A stretch of DNA of 64,000 nucleotides from contig CAISMH010000011.1 of NCBI GenBank assembly GCA_903886485.1, positions 361,974 through 425,973 on the forward strand, read 5' to 3'. Both the position numbers and the translations under genes were made by a program. Below, piece after piece: positions 56,745 through 64,000 of the stretch. Position 1 is the first letter of the stretch, and each line of letters opens with the position of its first letter. Origin of the DNA: an uncultured Burkholderiales bacterium. GTDB taxonomy: Bacteria; Pseudomonadota; Gammaproteobacteria; Burkholderiales; Burkholderiaceae_C. The notes under the pieces were generated by a model that was not told the origin of the DNA, ran no database searches, and saw only the letters and a list, made by a program, of their open reading frames with translations.

Positions 56745-57137
56745 TCAGTGCAGATGGCGTTTGCCCGACTCGTCACTCAGGGCGTCGAGCACAAACATGG
56801 GGATGTCTACATCAAACTTTTCACCGTCTTCGGCCACGCAGAAGTAGCTGCCATGCATGGTGCCCGTGGGCGTGCGCAATCGCGTGCCGCTGGTGTACTC
56901 AAACTGCTCACCTGGTTTGAGCAAGGGCTGATGTCCCACCACACCGAGGCCTTTGATTTTTTCGTGCATGCCATTGGCGTCGTTCACATGCCAGGTGCGC
57001 GAGATGAGTTGTGCGGCCACCCCCCCAACATTGCTGATGGTGATGGTGTAGGCAAACACATACAAACCGCCGTCTGGGTCAGACTGCTCAGGCAGGTATT
57101 GCGGATGGACTTCGACTTGAAATTTGTAATCTGGCAT
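56745..57137 (-). CDS. apaG: ApaG protein
   Basis: 130-residue FN3-like protein of the ApaG/Co2+-resistance family, whose biochemical role is still unsettled. The motif set is YVFAYTITISNVG, AQLISRTWHVNDANG, GLGVVGHQPLLKPGEQFEYTSGT and GTMHGSYFCVAEDGEKFDVDIPMF. The start at 57137 (MPDYKFQVEV) fits the family; the frame extends further to 57215, where it overlaps the divergent rpe start. Confidence 0.93.
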   Translation of the reverse strand: MPDYKFQVEVHPQYLPEQSDPDGGLYVFAYTITISNVGGVAAQLISRTWHVNDANGMHEKIKGLGVVGHQPLLKPGEQFEYTSGTRLRTPTGTMHGSYFCVAEDGEKFDVDIPMFVLDALSDESGKRHLH

Positions 57138-57193
57138 GGGGCGATTTTGGCCTAAGGGCAGCCATGCTGTGCCGAGGGTGAAATAATCGCCCC

Positions 57194-57886
57194 ATGACCA
57201 GCACCCGCCCTCCATTCAACATCGCCCCCTCCATCTTGTCTGCCGACTTCGCCCATCTGGGTGACGAGGTGAAAAACGTCATTGCCGCTGGCGCTGACTG
57301 GATTCACTTTGATGTGATGGACAACCACTACGTCCCCAACCTCACGTTTGGCCCCATGATTTGCCAAGCCTTGAAGCCCTATGCCAAAACGCCAGCAGGC
57401 GTAGCCGTGCCCATCGATGTGCATTTGATGATCTCGCCCGTGGATGCTTTGGCGGCTTCGTTTGCACAAGCGGGTGCGGACTACATCAGCTTTCACCCCG
57501 ATGCCAGTGCCCACGTGCACCGCAGCATCCAAGCCATCAAGAGCCAAGGTGTGAAAGCGGGCTTGGTGTTCAACCCCGCCGAGCCGCTGGATGTGTTGGA
57601 GTGGACGATTGACGAGATTGACCTCATCCTCATCATGAGCGTCAACCCCGGCTTTGGCGGGCAGAGTTTCATTGGCTCGGCGCTGCGCAAAGTCGAGTTG
57701 GCGCGCCAGTGGATTGAGCGCAGCGGCAAAGACATTCGCCTTGAAGTGGATGGCGGCATCAAGCCCGACAACATCCGCCAAGTGGCCAATGCAGGGGCCG
57801 ACACCTTTGTGGCGGGCAGCGCGATTTTTGGCAAGCCTGACTACCAAGCGGTGATCGAGCAAATGCGCGCGGCTTTGACCTTTTAG
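57194..57886 (+). CDS. rpe: Ribulose-phosphate 3-epimerase
   Basis: 230-residue TIM-barrel enzyme of the pentose phosphate and Calvin pathways. Family signatures are [36 protein letters not shown] (catalytic Asp), VDVHLM-type [29 protein letters not shown] and [11 protein letters not shown]. It is divergent from apaG and followed by gph after 6 bases, the conserved rpe-gph-trpE order of many proteobacteria. Confidence 0.97.
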   Translation: MTSTRPPFNIAPSILSADFAHLGDEVKNVIAAGADWIHFDVMDNHYVPNLTFGPMICQALKPYAKTPAGVAVPIDVHLMISPVDALAASFAQAGADYISFHPDASAHVHRSIQAIKSQGVKAGLVFNPAEPLDVLEWTIDEIDLILIMSVNPGFGGQSFIGSALRKVELARQWIERSGKDIRLEVDGGIKPDNIRQVANAGADTFVAGSAIFGKPDYQAVIEQMRAALTF

Positions 57887-57892
57887 GTTTGT

Positions 57893-58627
57893 ATGGAGCT
57901 CATTTTTCCTTTGCGTCGTGTCAGCGTCAAAGCGGCCATCCTCGATCTCGATGGGACGATGATTGACACTCTGGGTGATTTCGAAGTGGCCCTCAACCGT
58001 GCATTGGGTGATTTGGATTTGCCACCCGTCACGCGCGCGTGGGTGGAGCGCACGGTGGGCAAAGGTTCGGAGCATTTGATCCGCTCAGTGCTGGCGCATC
58101 AGTTGGCCTTGCCCGAGGTCAAAGGCCTTGCCAATGTCTGCGAGGCGCGTGGTGCAGACAACTTATATGAAGCGGCATGGTTGCGTTACCAACACCACTA
58201 CCTCGCCATCAATGGCGAGTTTGCTGCGGTGTATGAGGGTGTGACTCAGGCGCTGCAACAGTGGCGTGACGCGGGTGTGCAACTGGCCTGCCTGACCAAT
58301 AAACCCTTGTCGTTTGCCAAACCTTTGTTGCAGGCCAAAGGGCTTGACCATTTTTTTAGCCACGTGTTTGGTGGCGATAGTTTTGAACGCAAGAAGCCAG
58401 ACCCATTGCCCCTGCTCAAAACCTGTGAGGCCTTGGGTACACGGCCTACGCACACCTTGATGGTGGGCGACTCGAGCAACGACGCCCAAGCCGCCCGCGC
58501 TGCTGGTTGTCCTGTCGTGCTGGTGCGCTATGGCTATAACCATGGCGAGCCCGTCGATGGGGTGGACGCCGACGGGCATGTCGATGCGCTGACCCACATC
58601 CAGCGCGCGTTTGCCAGCAAGGGCTGA
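57893..58627 (+). CDS. gph: Phosphoglycolate phosphatase
   Basis: 244-residue HAD-family phosphatase that detoxifies 2-phosphoglycolate. HAD motif I is ILDLDGTMIDT, motif II CLTNKPLSFAKPLL, motif III Lys in FERKKPDPLPLL and motif IV LMVGDSSNDAQAARAAG. The N-terminal helical cap (DFEVALNRALGDLDLPPVTRAWVERTVGKG) is that of Gph. A candidate trp promoter overlaps its 3' end. Confidence 0.93.
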   Translation: MELIFPLRRVSVKAAILDLDGTMIDTLGDFEVALNRALGDLDLPPVTRAWVERTVGKGSEHLIRSVLAHQLALPEVKGLANVCEARGADNLYEAAWLRYQHHYLAINGEFAAVYEGVTQALQQWRDAGVQLACLTNKPLSFAKPLLQAKGLDHFFSHVFGGDSFERKKPDPLPLLKTCEALGTRPTHTLMVGDSSNDAQAARAAGCPVVLVRYGYNHGEPVDGVDADGHVDALTHIQRAFASKG

Positions 58628-58641
58628 GCCTTTGCTAAACT
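58611..58641 (+). promoter_or_regulatory. Candidate trp promoter
   Basis: TTGCCA (58611-58616) matches five of six -35 positions and TAAACT (58636-58641) four of six -10 positions, with a 19-base spacer that is longer than ideal. Transcription from here would start right at the leader peptide ATG. Confidence 0.35.
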
Positions 58642-58648
58642 GAGCCCC

Positions 58649-58732
58649 ATGTTCATTCATCGCAGCACTGTCACAGGTTGTCATGACCGGGGAGCTTGGC
58701 CCTGGCGTACGCCCTCGTTTGCGCTCGTCTAA
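58649..58732 (+). CDS. trpL: trp operon leader peptide
   Basis: A 27-codon open frame between gph and trpE begins MFIHRSTVTGCHDRGAWPWR and ends FALV. It contains two tryptophan codons with one codon between (residues 17 and 19), a striking density for so short a peptide placed 113 bases before an anthranilate synthase gene. Leader peptides with paired Trp codons control the E. coli trp operon by attenuation. No ribosome binding site is seen, so initiation may be leaderless. Downstream lie several possible hairpins but no clear T-run terminator. Confidence 0.6.
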   Translation: MFIHRSTVTGCHDRGAWPWRTPSFALV

Positions 58733-58734
58733 AA

Positions 58735-58826
58735 GCACGTTCAGGTTCACTGATGCCGTGCCCGCGCTGAAGCACCTCTGAGCTGCTCAGCACTTGTCCG
58801 AATGAACGCCCCAAAGCTCATGGGGC
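58735..58826 (+). promoter_or_regulatory. Structured region between trp leader peptide and trpE
   Basis: Possible hairpins are GCACG...CGTGC with inner TCAG/CTGA (58735-58761), GCTGA...TCAGC (58766-58791) competing with CTGAG/CTCAG (58778-58790), and GCCCCA/TGGGGC (58808-58826), which ends 9 bases before the trpE ribosome site GTGGAGG. Competing pairings suit an attenuator, possibly acting on translation since no U-rich terminator is evident. Confidence 0.4.
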
Positions 58827-58845
58827 CGAGCTGTGGAGGCTCACG

Positions 58846-60357
58846 ATGACTGAAACCGAATTTAAAAAACTGGCCCAAGCGGGCTACAACCGCATCCCGT
58901 TGGTGGCCGAGGCCTTTGCCGACTTAGAAACCCCACTCTCGCTCTACCTCAAGTTGGCCCATGTGCAAAACAGGGGTGAGCGCAGCTTTTTGCTGGAGTC
59001 GGTGGTGGGCGGTGAGCGTTTTGGGCGCTATAGCTTTATTGGTTTGCCTGCGCGCACCTTGTTGCGTGCCAGTGGCTTTGGTGACGCTGCCAAGACCGAG
59101 GTGGTGACTGATGGTGCGGTGGTTGAAACCCACGCTGGCAACCCGCTGGACTTTGTGGCCGCTTACCAAAAGCGTTTCAAAGTGGCGTTGCGCGAAGGCT
59201 TGCCGCGCTTTTGTGGTGGCTTGGCGGGTTATTTTGGCTACGACACGGTGCGCCATATTGAAAAGAAATTGGTCCACTCATGCCCACCCGATGATTTGGG
59301 CATGCCCGATATCTTGCTGCTGCAAACCGAAGAGTTGGCGGTGATTGACAACCTCTCAGGCAAGCTCTCACTCATCGTGTACGCAGACCCCGCACAACCT
59401 GATGCGTATGCACAAGCCCACGCGCGTTTGACGGAACTCAAACTTCGCTTGAAGGCCCCCGCGCAAGCGCCATCCATTGCGCCGTGTGCCAGCCACCCTG
59501 CCGAACGCAGTTTTGCCAAAGATGACTATTTGGCCGCCGTGGGGCGCGCCAAAGACTTGATCGCGGCGGGCGACTTCATGCAAGTGCAAGTGGGTCAACG
59601 CATTCACAAGAAGTTCACGGCCAGCCCGCTGTCGCTGTACCGTGCGCTGCGCTCGTTGAACCCCAGCCCCTACATGTATTACTACAACCTCGGCGACGCC
59701 TATGTGGTGGGCGCATCGCCCGAAATCTTGGTGCGCCAAGAGTCCACGCCTGAAGGCCAAAAAGTCACCATCCGTCCTTTAGCGGGCACACGTCCACGCG
59801 GCGCCACGCCTGAGGCCGACAAGGCCGCTGAGGTAGAGCTCATCAGCGACCCCAAAGAGCGCGCCGAGCATGTGATGTTGATTGACCTCGCACGCAACGA
59901 CATCGGCCGCATTGCCAAAACAGGCAGCGTCAAAGTGACCGAGGCGTTTGTGGTGGAGCGTTACAGCCATGTGATGCACATCGTGAGCAATGTGGAAGGT
60001 CTGCTGCTCGACGGCGCAGATGGCCAACCGCTGACCAGCATGGATGTGCTCAAAGCCACGTTCCCCGCCGGCACGCTGACGGGGGCGCCCAAGGTGCATG
60101 CGATGGAGTTGATTGACCAGCTCGAACCCACCAAGCGTGGCCTGTACGGCGGCGCCTGTGGCTACTTGAGTTTTGCGGGTGACATGGATGTGGCCATTGC
60201 CATTCGTACCGGCATCATCAAAAACGACACGCTCTATGTGCAAGCTGCAGCAGGTGTGGTGGCCGATTCGGTGCCCGAGTTGGAGTGGCGCGAGACAGAG
60301 CACAAAGCGCGCGCCTTGTTGCGTGCGAGCGAGTTGGTTGAGGAGGGCTTGGAATGA
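58846..60357 (+). CDS. trpE: Anthranilate synthase component I
   Basis: 503-residue chorismate-using subunit of anthranilate synthase, first step of tryptophan synthesis. Signatures include [24 protein letters not shown] (the tryptophan feedback region, LLES), [53 protein letters not shown] and [19 protein letters not shown]. The ATG has GTGGAGG 7 bases before it. It overlaps trpG by 4 bases (ATGA). Confidence 0.97.
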   Translation: MTETEFKKLAQAGYNRIPLVAEAFADLETPLSLYLKLAHVQNRGERSFLLESVVGGERFGRYSFIGLPARTLLRASGFGDAAKTEVVTDGAVVETHAGNPLDFVAAYQKRFKVALREGLPRFCGGLAGYFGYDTVRHIEKKLVHSCPPDDLGMPDILLLQTEELAVIDNLSGKLSLIVYADPAQPDAYAQAHARLTELKLRLKAPAQAPSIAPCASHPAERSFAKDDYLAAVGRAKDLIAAGDFMQVQVGQRIHKKFTASPLSLYRALRSLNPSPYMYYYNLGDAYVVGASPEILVRQESTPEGQKVTIRPLAGTRPRGATPEADKAAEVELISDPKERAEHVMLIDLARNDIGRIAKTGSVKVTEAFVVERYSHVMHIVSNVEGLLLDGADGQPLTSMDVLKATFPAGTLTGAPKVHAMELIDQLEPTKRGLYGGACGYLSFAGDMDVAIAIRTGIIKNDTLYVQAAAGVVADSVPELEWRETEHKARALLRASELVEEGLE

Positions 60358-60923
60358 GCAAGATCAAACTCCTGATGGTCGACAACTACGACAGCTTCAC
60401 CTTCAACATCGTTCAATATTTTGACGAGTTGGGGGCAGAGGTCGAGGTGTTTCGCAACGACGAAATCACGCTCGAAGGCATTGCCGCGCGCAAGCCTGAT
60501 CGCTTGGTGATTTCGCCCGGCCCTTGTTCACCTGCCGAGGCGGGCATTTCGGTGGCAGCGATTCAGCACTTTGCTGGCAAGTTGCCGATTCTGGGTGTGT
60601 GCTTGGGTCACCAAAGCATTGGTGCAGCGTTTGGCGGCAAGATCATTCGTGCGCAAGCGTTGATGCATGGCAAAACCAGCGTCATCACCACCACGCAAGA
60701 GGGCGTGTTTGGTGGCTTGCCCGAGAAGTTCACGGTCAACCGCTACCACTCGCTCGCGATTGAACGGGCCTCGTGTCCCGCGTGCCTGAAGGTGACGGCG
60801 TGGACAGACGATGGCGAAATCATGGGTGTGCGCCACACCGAGCTAGACATTCAGGGTGTGCAATTCCACCCAGAATCCATCCTCACTGAGCATGGCCATG
60901 CCATGTTGAAAAACTTTTTGTAA
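60354..60923 (+). CDS. trpG: Anthranilate synthase component II (glutamine amidotransferase)
   Basis: 189-residue class I glutaminase feeding ammonia to TrpE. The N-terminus is [18 protein letters not shown], the oxyanion region [14 protein letters not shown], the nucleophile Cys in [17 protein letters not shown], and the His-Glu pair in [12 protein letters not shown]. TrpG sequences of this type may also serve para-aminobenzoate synthesis. The next gene starts 10 bases later. Confidence 0.96.
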   Translation: MSKIKLLMVDNYDSFTFNIVQYFDELGAEVEVFRNDEITLEGIAARKPDRLVISPGPCSPAEAGISVAAIQHFAGKLPILGVCLGHQSIGAAFGGKIIRAQALMHGKTSVITTTQEGVFGGLPEKFTVNRYHSLAIERASCPACLKVTAWTDDGEIMGVRHTELDIQGVQFHPESILTEHGHAMLKNFL

Positions 60924-60933
60924 AGGACCGCTT

Positions 60934-61983
60934 GTGACCAGTACCCTGCACGCCATCACGCCACAAGAAGCGTTGCAACGCGTCATTGAACACCGTGAAA
61001 TTTTTCACGATGAAATGTTGCACATCATGCGCCTCATCATGTCGGGCGAAATGTCGCCCGTCTTGATGTCGGCCTTCATTGCTGCGCTGCGCGTGAAGAA
61101 AGAAACCATTGGCGAAATCACCGCCGCCGCACAAGTGATGCGCGAGTTCTCGACCAAGGTAGACGTGCCCGACCGCACGCACATGGTGGACATCGTGGGC
61201 ACGGGAGGCGATGGGTCGCACACCTTCAACATCTCGACGTGCTCCATGTTTGTCGTGGCCGCTGCCGGTGGCAAAGTCAGCAAGCATGGCGGACGCAGTG
61301 TGAGCAGCAAAAGCGGCAGCGCCGATGTGTTGGAGAGCTTGGGCGTCAACATCAATTTGTCGCCCGCGAACATTGCCCAATGTATTGCCGAGGTGGGCAT
61401 TGGTTTTATGTTTGCACCCAACCACCACCCTGCGATGAAAAACGTGGCGCCCGTTCGCAAAGAGTTGGGGGTACGTACCCTCTTCAACATCCTTGGCCCT
61501 TTGACGAATCCTGCCAGTGCACCCAATATTTTGATGGGTGTGTTCCACCCAGATTTGGTGGGCATTCAAGTGCGTGCGTTGGAGCGTTTGGGTGCTGATC
61601 ACGCCTTGGTGGTCTATGGTCGCGATGGTTTGGACGAGGTCTCCTTGGGTGCTTCTACCTTGGTGGGTGAGCTCAAAGGAGGTCAGGTGCGTGAGTATGA
61701 AATTCACCCCGAAGACTTTGGCTTCGCCATGAGCAGCAACCGCACCTTGCGGGTGGACACGCCCGAGCAATCGCGTGCCATGTTGCTGGGCGTGTTGGAC
61801 AACCAAGCCGGCCCTGCGCGTGACATTGTGGTGTTCAACGCGGGCGTGGCGCTGTATGCGGCCAATGTGGCAGACAGCATCGACGCGGGCATTGCAAAAG
61901 CACGTGAGGCGCTGGACTCGGGCGCGGCCAAGGCCAAGCTGGACCAATTGGTCACAGTGGCACATCAACTCACTGCGGCTTAA
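60934..61983 (+). CDS. trpD: Anthranilate phosphoribosyltransferase
   Basis: 349-residue enzyme joining anthranilate to PRPP. Motifs seen are the PRPP loop [81 protein letters not shown] and [13 protein letters not shown]. Translation begins at GTG 60934 with AAAGGA upstream. The trpC gene follows after 28 bases. Confidence 0.96.
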   Translation: MTSTLHAITPQEALQRVIEHREIFHDEMLHIMRLIMSGEMSPVLMSAFIAALRVKKETIGEITAAAQVMREFSTKVDVPDRTHMVDIVGTGGDGSHTFNISTCSMFVVAAAGGKVSKHGGRSVSSKSGSADVLESLGVNINLSPANIAQCIAEVGIGFMFAPNHHPAMKNVAPVRKELGVRTLFNILGPLTNPASAPNILMGVFHPDLVGIQVRALERLGADHALVVYGRDGLDEVSLGASTLVGELKGGQVREYEIHPEDFGFAMSSNRTLRVDTPEQSRAMLLGVLDNQAGPARDIVVFNAGVALYAANVADSIDAGIAKAREALDSGAAKAKLDQLVTVAHQLTAA

Positions 61984-62011
61984 ACAAGCGCTTGGCGCAA
62001 GAAAGAAACAC

Positions 62012-62803
62012 ATGTCAGACATCCTGAACCAAATCGTCGCCGTCAAGCACCAAGAGGTGGCTGCCGCGTTGCAGCGCAAATCGTTGGCGGCGATGCGCGC
62101 CGATGCCGAGAGCCGCGTGCTGACGCGTGACTTTGTCGGGGCGTTGCGCGCCAAAATCACCGCAGGCTTGCCAGCGGTGATTGCTGAAATCAAAAAGGCC
62201 AGTCCATCCAAAGGCGTGATTCGCGAAGACTTCATTCCTGCCGACATCGCGCAAAGCTATGCCGAGCATGGTGCGGCATGCTTGTCGGTGTTGACCGACA
62301 AAGACTTTTTCCAAGGCCAGGTGGACTACCTCAAGCAAGCGCGCGCCTCGTGCGACTTGCCAGTGCTGCGCAAAGACTTCATGGTCGATCCGTATCAGGT
62401 ATACGAAGCACGCGTCATGGGCGCAGATTGCATCTTGCTCATTGCGGCGTGTTTGACCGACGCGCAAATGGCGGAGATGGAAGCGGTGGCGCGCAGCCTG
62501 GATATGGCAGTGTTGGTAGAGGTGCATGACGCGGCCGAGTTGCAACGCGCGCTCCAACTCAAAACCCCGTTGGTGGGCATCAACAACCGCAACCTGCGCA
62601 CGTTTGAGGTGTCGCTCGACACCACCATCGGCATGCTCAAAGATGTACCCGCTGATCGTTTGCTCATCACCGAGAGCGGCATCCTGCAGCGTAGCGATGT
62701 GCAAAAAATGCGTGAGGCGAATGTGCATGCGTTCTTGGTGGGCGAGGCGTTCATGCGCGCACCCGATCCGGGCGTGGCCTTGGCCGAGCTATTTGCCGCC
62801 TGA
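62012..62803 (+). CDS. trpC: Indole-3-glycerol phosphate synthase
   Basis: 263-residue TIM-barrel enzyme that closes the indole ring. The family opening [88 protein letters not shown] and ITESGI are all present. The start at 62012 ([16 protein letters not shown]) is chosen over a longer frame from 61775 that overlaps trpD. trpF, trpB and trpA are not in the window, so the pathway genes are split. Confidence 0.96.
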   Translation: MSDILNQIVAVKHQEVAAALQRKSLAAMRADAESRVLTRDFVGALRAKITAGLPAVIAEIKKASPSKGVIREDFIPADIAQSYAEHGAACLSVLTDKDFFQGQVDYLKQARASCDLPVLRKDFMVDPYQVYEARVMGADCILLIAACLTDAQMAEMEAVARSLDMAVLVEVHDAAELQRALQLKTPLVGINNRNLRTFEVSLDTTIGMLKDVPADRLLITESGILQRSDVQKMREANVHAFLVGEAFMRAPDPGVALAELFAA

Positions 62804-62814
62804 GGCTGGCGCAA

Positions 62815-63624
62815 TTGACGAGCGATTTGTTTTCTGGCGGCGACGTGCAGGTGCCAGAAGCACCGCGTTTGACGGCGTGGGCACCGCAAGATTGGATCGT
62901 TCAGCCTGATTGGCGTCCCGTGCTGGACGCGTTTTGGCGCAGCGCGCAGGGTGTGTCGCTCGCCACATTTGTGCAATCGCGCTTGGCTGCGGGGGCGCTG
63001 GTGTATCCCAAACATCCTTTGTGGGCCTTGCAGCTCACGCCCTTGTCGCAGGTGAAGGTGGTCATCCTTGGGCAAGACCCGTATCACGGGCCGCACCAAG
63101 CGCAGGGCTTGTCGTTCTCTGTGTCGCCCGGCGTGAAGATCCCGCCTTCGCTGCGCAACATTTTCAAAGAGTTACAGCGTGACGTGGGACTGCCCATGTC
63201 GGCCAACGGTTCTCTCGAGGCTTGGGCCAAGCGCGGTGTGTTGTTGCTCAACACCAGCCTGACAGTCGAGGACGGCCAGCCAGCCAGCCATGCCAAGCGC
63301 GGCTGGGAGCAGTTGACCGATGCCTTGTTGGGCGAGGTGGCGCGCACAGCGCCTGTGTGCGTTTACATGCTCTGGGGAGCGCATGCGCAAGCGAAGGCCG
63401 AGATGATTGACCGTGAAACCCGAGGCTCAGTGGCCAGTTTCGAGGGTTTGCGTTCGGGTGGGGCGCCCAAGCGTGAGGCATTGGTGCTGAAGGCCAATCA
63501 CCCTTCGCCTTTGTCTGCCTTGCGTGCGCCCCAGCCTTTCATTGGATGTGGACATTTCTCGCAAGCCCAAGCTTGGTTGGCTGAAAAAAACCAATCGATG
63601 ACGTGGACTTTAGACGTCACTTAG
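62815..63624 (+). CDS. ung: Uracil-DNA glycosylase
   Basis: 269-residue family 1 glycosylase removing uracil from DNA. The catalytic motif is VVILGQDPYHGPHQAQGLSFSV (Asp in GQDPYHG), the Pro-rich loop IPPSLRNIFKEL, LLLNTSLTVEDG, and the Leu-intercalation loop NHPSPLSAL. The start is a TTG at 62815, the best available in frame, but alternatives cannot be excluded. A trpC-ung neighbourhood is usual in Comamonadaceae as far as I recall. Confidence 0.94.
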   Translation: MTSDLFSGGDVQVPEAPRLTAWAPQDWIVQPDWRPVLDAFWRSAQGVSLATFVQSRLAAGALVYPKHPLWALQLTPLSQVKVVILGQDPYHGPHQAQGLSFSVSPGVKIPPSLRNIFKELQRDVGLPMSANGSLEAWAKRGVLLLNTSLTVEDGQPASHAKRGWEQLTDALLGEVARTAPVCVYMLWGAHAQAKAEMIDRETRGSVASFEGLRSGGAPKREALVLKANHPSPLSALRAPQPFIGCGHFSQAQAWLAEKNQSMTWTLDVT

Positions 63625-63633
63625 ATCGCAGGG

Positions 63634-63663
63634 TTCGCGAATACCCTAAAACTCTGCTATAGT
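63634..63663 (+). promoter_or_regulatory. Candidate tRNA cluster promoter
   Basis: TATAGT at 63658-63663 is a good -10 box 12 bases before the tRNA-Tyr 5' end, with a GC-rich discriminator after it as expected for stringently controlled stable RNA genes. TTCGCG at 63634-63639, 18 bases upstream, is a weak -35. Confidence 0.45.
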
Positions 63664-63675
63664 TCGCGATTCGCC

Positions 63676-63761
63676 GGAGGGGTGCCCGAGTGGCTAAAGG
63701 GGGCAGACTGTAAATCTGTTGGCTTACGCCTACACTGGTTCGAATCCAGTCCCCTCCACCA
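63676..63761 (+). tRNA. tRNA-Tyr (GTA)
   Basis: Class II tRNA with a long variable arm. The acceptor arms GGAGGGG and CCCCTCC pair perfectly, the anticodon GTA is at 63710-63712 within CAGACTGTAAATCTG, the T loop is TTCGAAT, and an encoded CCA ends the gene. Confidence 0.96.
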
Positions 63762-63824
63762 GCGAAAACCAACAAGTAGAAGCGCCGGTAGGCCTGCAAC
63801 TGTGATGATCTTTTCTGATCTGAT

Positions 63825-63898
63825 GCGGGAGTAGTTCAATGGTAGAACCCTAGCCTTCCAAGCTAATGACGCGGGTTCGATTCCCGTCTCCCGCTCCA
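63825..63898 (+). tRNA. tRNA-Gly (TCC)
   Basis: 74 bases including encoded CCA. Acceptor arms GCGGGAG and CTCCCGC pair perfectly. The anticodon loop CTTCCAA gives TCC at 63857-63859. The anticodon stem CTAGC/GCTAA has a C-A mismatch at its outer pair, and the T stem has a G-T pair at its base; both are tolerable but unusual. Confidence 0.94.
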
Positions 63899-63937
63899 CC
63901 TGTGGTTTTCAATGGATTGATTGGCGATCAATGTTTT

Positions 63938-64000
<63 letters not shown>

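Overview
The window reads as chromosomal DNA of a betaproteobacterium, most likely a Comamonadaceae member of the Limnohabitans/Rhodoferax kind. This rests on family resemblance and gene order: split PntAA/PntAB/PntB transhydrogenase, ptsN-hprK, divergent fur and bamE followed by dapB-exbB-exbD-leuS-lptE-holA-proA, gshA...gshB, lptA-lptB-rpoN, trpEGDC, and a closing tRNA-Tyr/Gly/Thr cluster that in this group normally precedes tuf. I could not run a search, so the genus is a guess. Genes are dense. No rRNA, CRISPR array, insertion sequence or prophage is visible, and no stretch over 300 bases lacks a gene.

Layout. 1-3044: truncated EamA transporter, glutaredoxin-like protein, SlyD-type isomerase and a frameshifted AlbA/HATPase regulator with a heptapeptide repeat. 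3064-8606: uvrA, a BrnT/BrnA toxin-antitoxin pair with a palindrome at its start, an MFS transporter and ssb. 8699-16069: a minus-strand nudJ-mnmA-small ORF group, then pntAA-pntAB-pntB-fadD-mtnN, the last three joined by 4-base overlaps. 16070-19604: corA with a possible switch-like leader, hpf, ptsN, hprK, fur. 19690-32016: bamE, dapB, exbB/exbD, leuS, lptE, holA, proA, then gshA-kup-gshB. 32053-39482: a class II amidotransferase, a drug-type MFS pump, two small genes, malate synthase G, a TDT-family transporter and its divergent LysR regulator.

39479-45348 holds the most accessory-looking block: a YdjC/ChbG deacetylase, an ArnT-like GT39 transferase, GtrA, a distinctly AT-rich acyltransferase with an SGNH-like end, and a GtrB/ArnC-like GT2. 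Together they have the parts for building an undecaprenyl-phosphate sugar, deacetylating it, flipping it and transferring it to a surface acceptor. The closest known logic is the Arn pathway and the ArnT-dependent glucosamine decoration of Bordetella lipid A.

45403-53417: argS, a SPOR protein, dsbA, lptA-lptB-rpoN, an RlmL-like methyltransferase and an orphan PIN protein. 53418-54672: an AT-rich gap, a small exported His/Tyr-tailed protein and a TraT-like lipoprotein. 54737-57137 (minus): apaG, thiL, pgpA, cinA. 57194-62803: rpe, gph, a trp leader peptide with a Trp-Pro-Trp core, and trpE-trpG-trpD-trpC. The window ends with ung and three tRNA genes, the last cut by the window edge.

Starts were adjusted by hand where a family-typical start, a ribosome binding site or a 4-base overlap argued for it. 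All family assignments come from reading motifs by eye.
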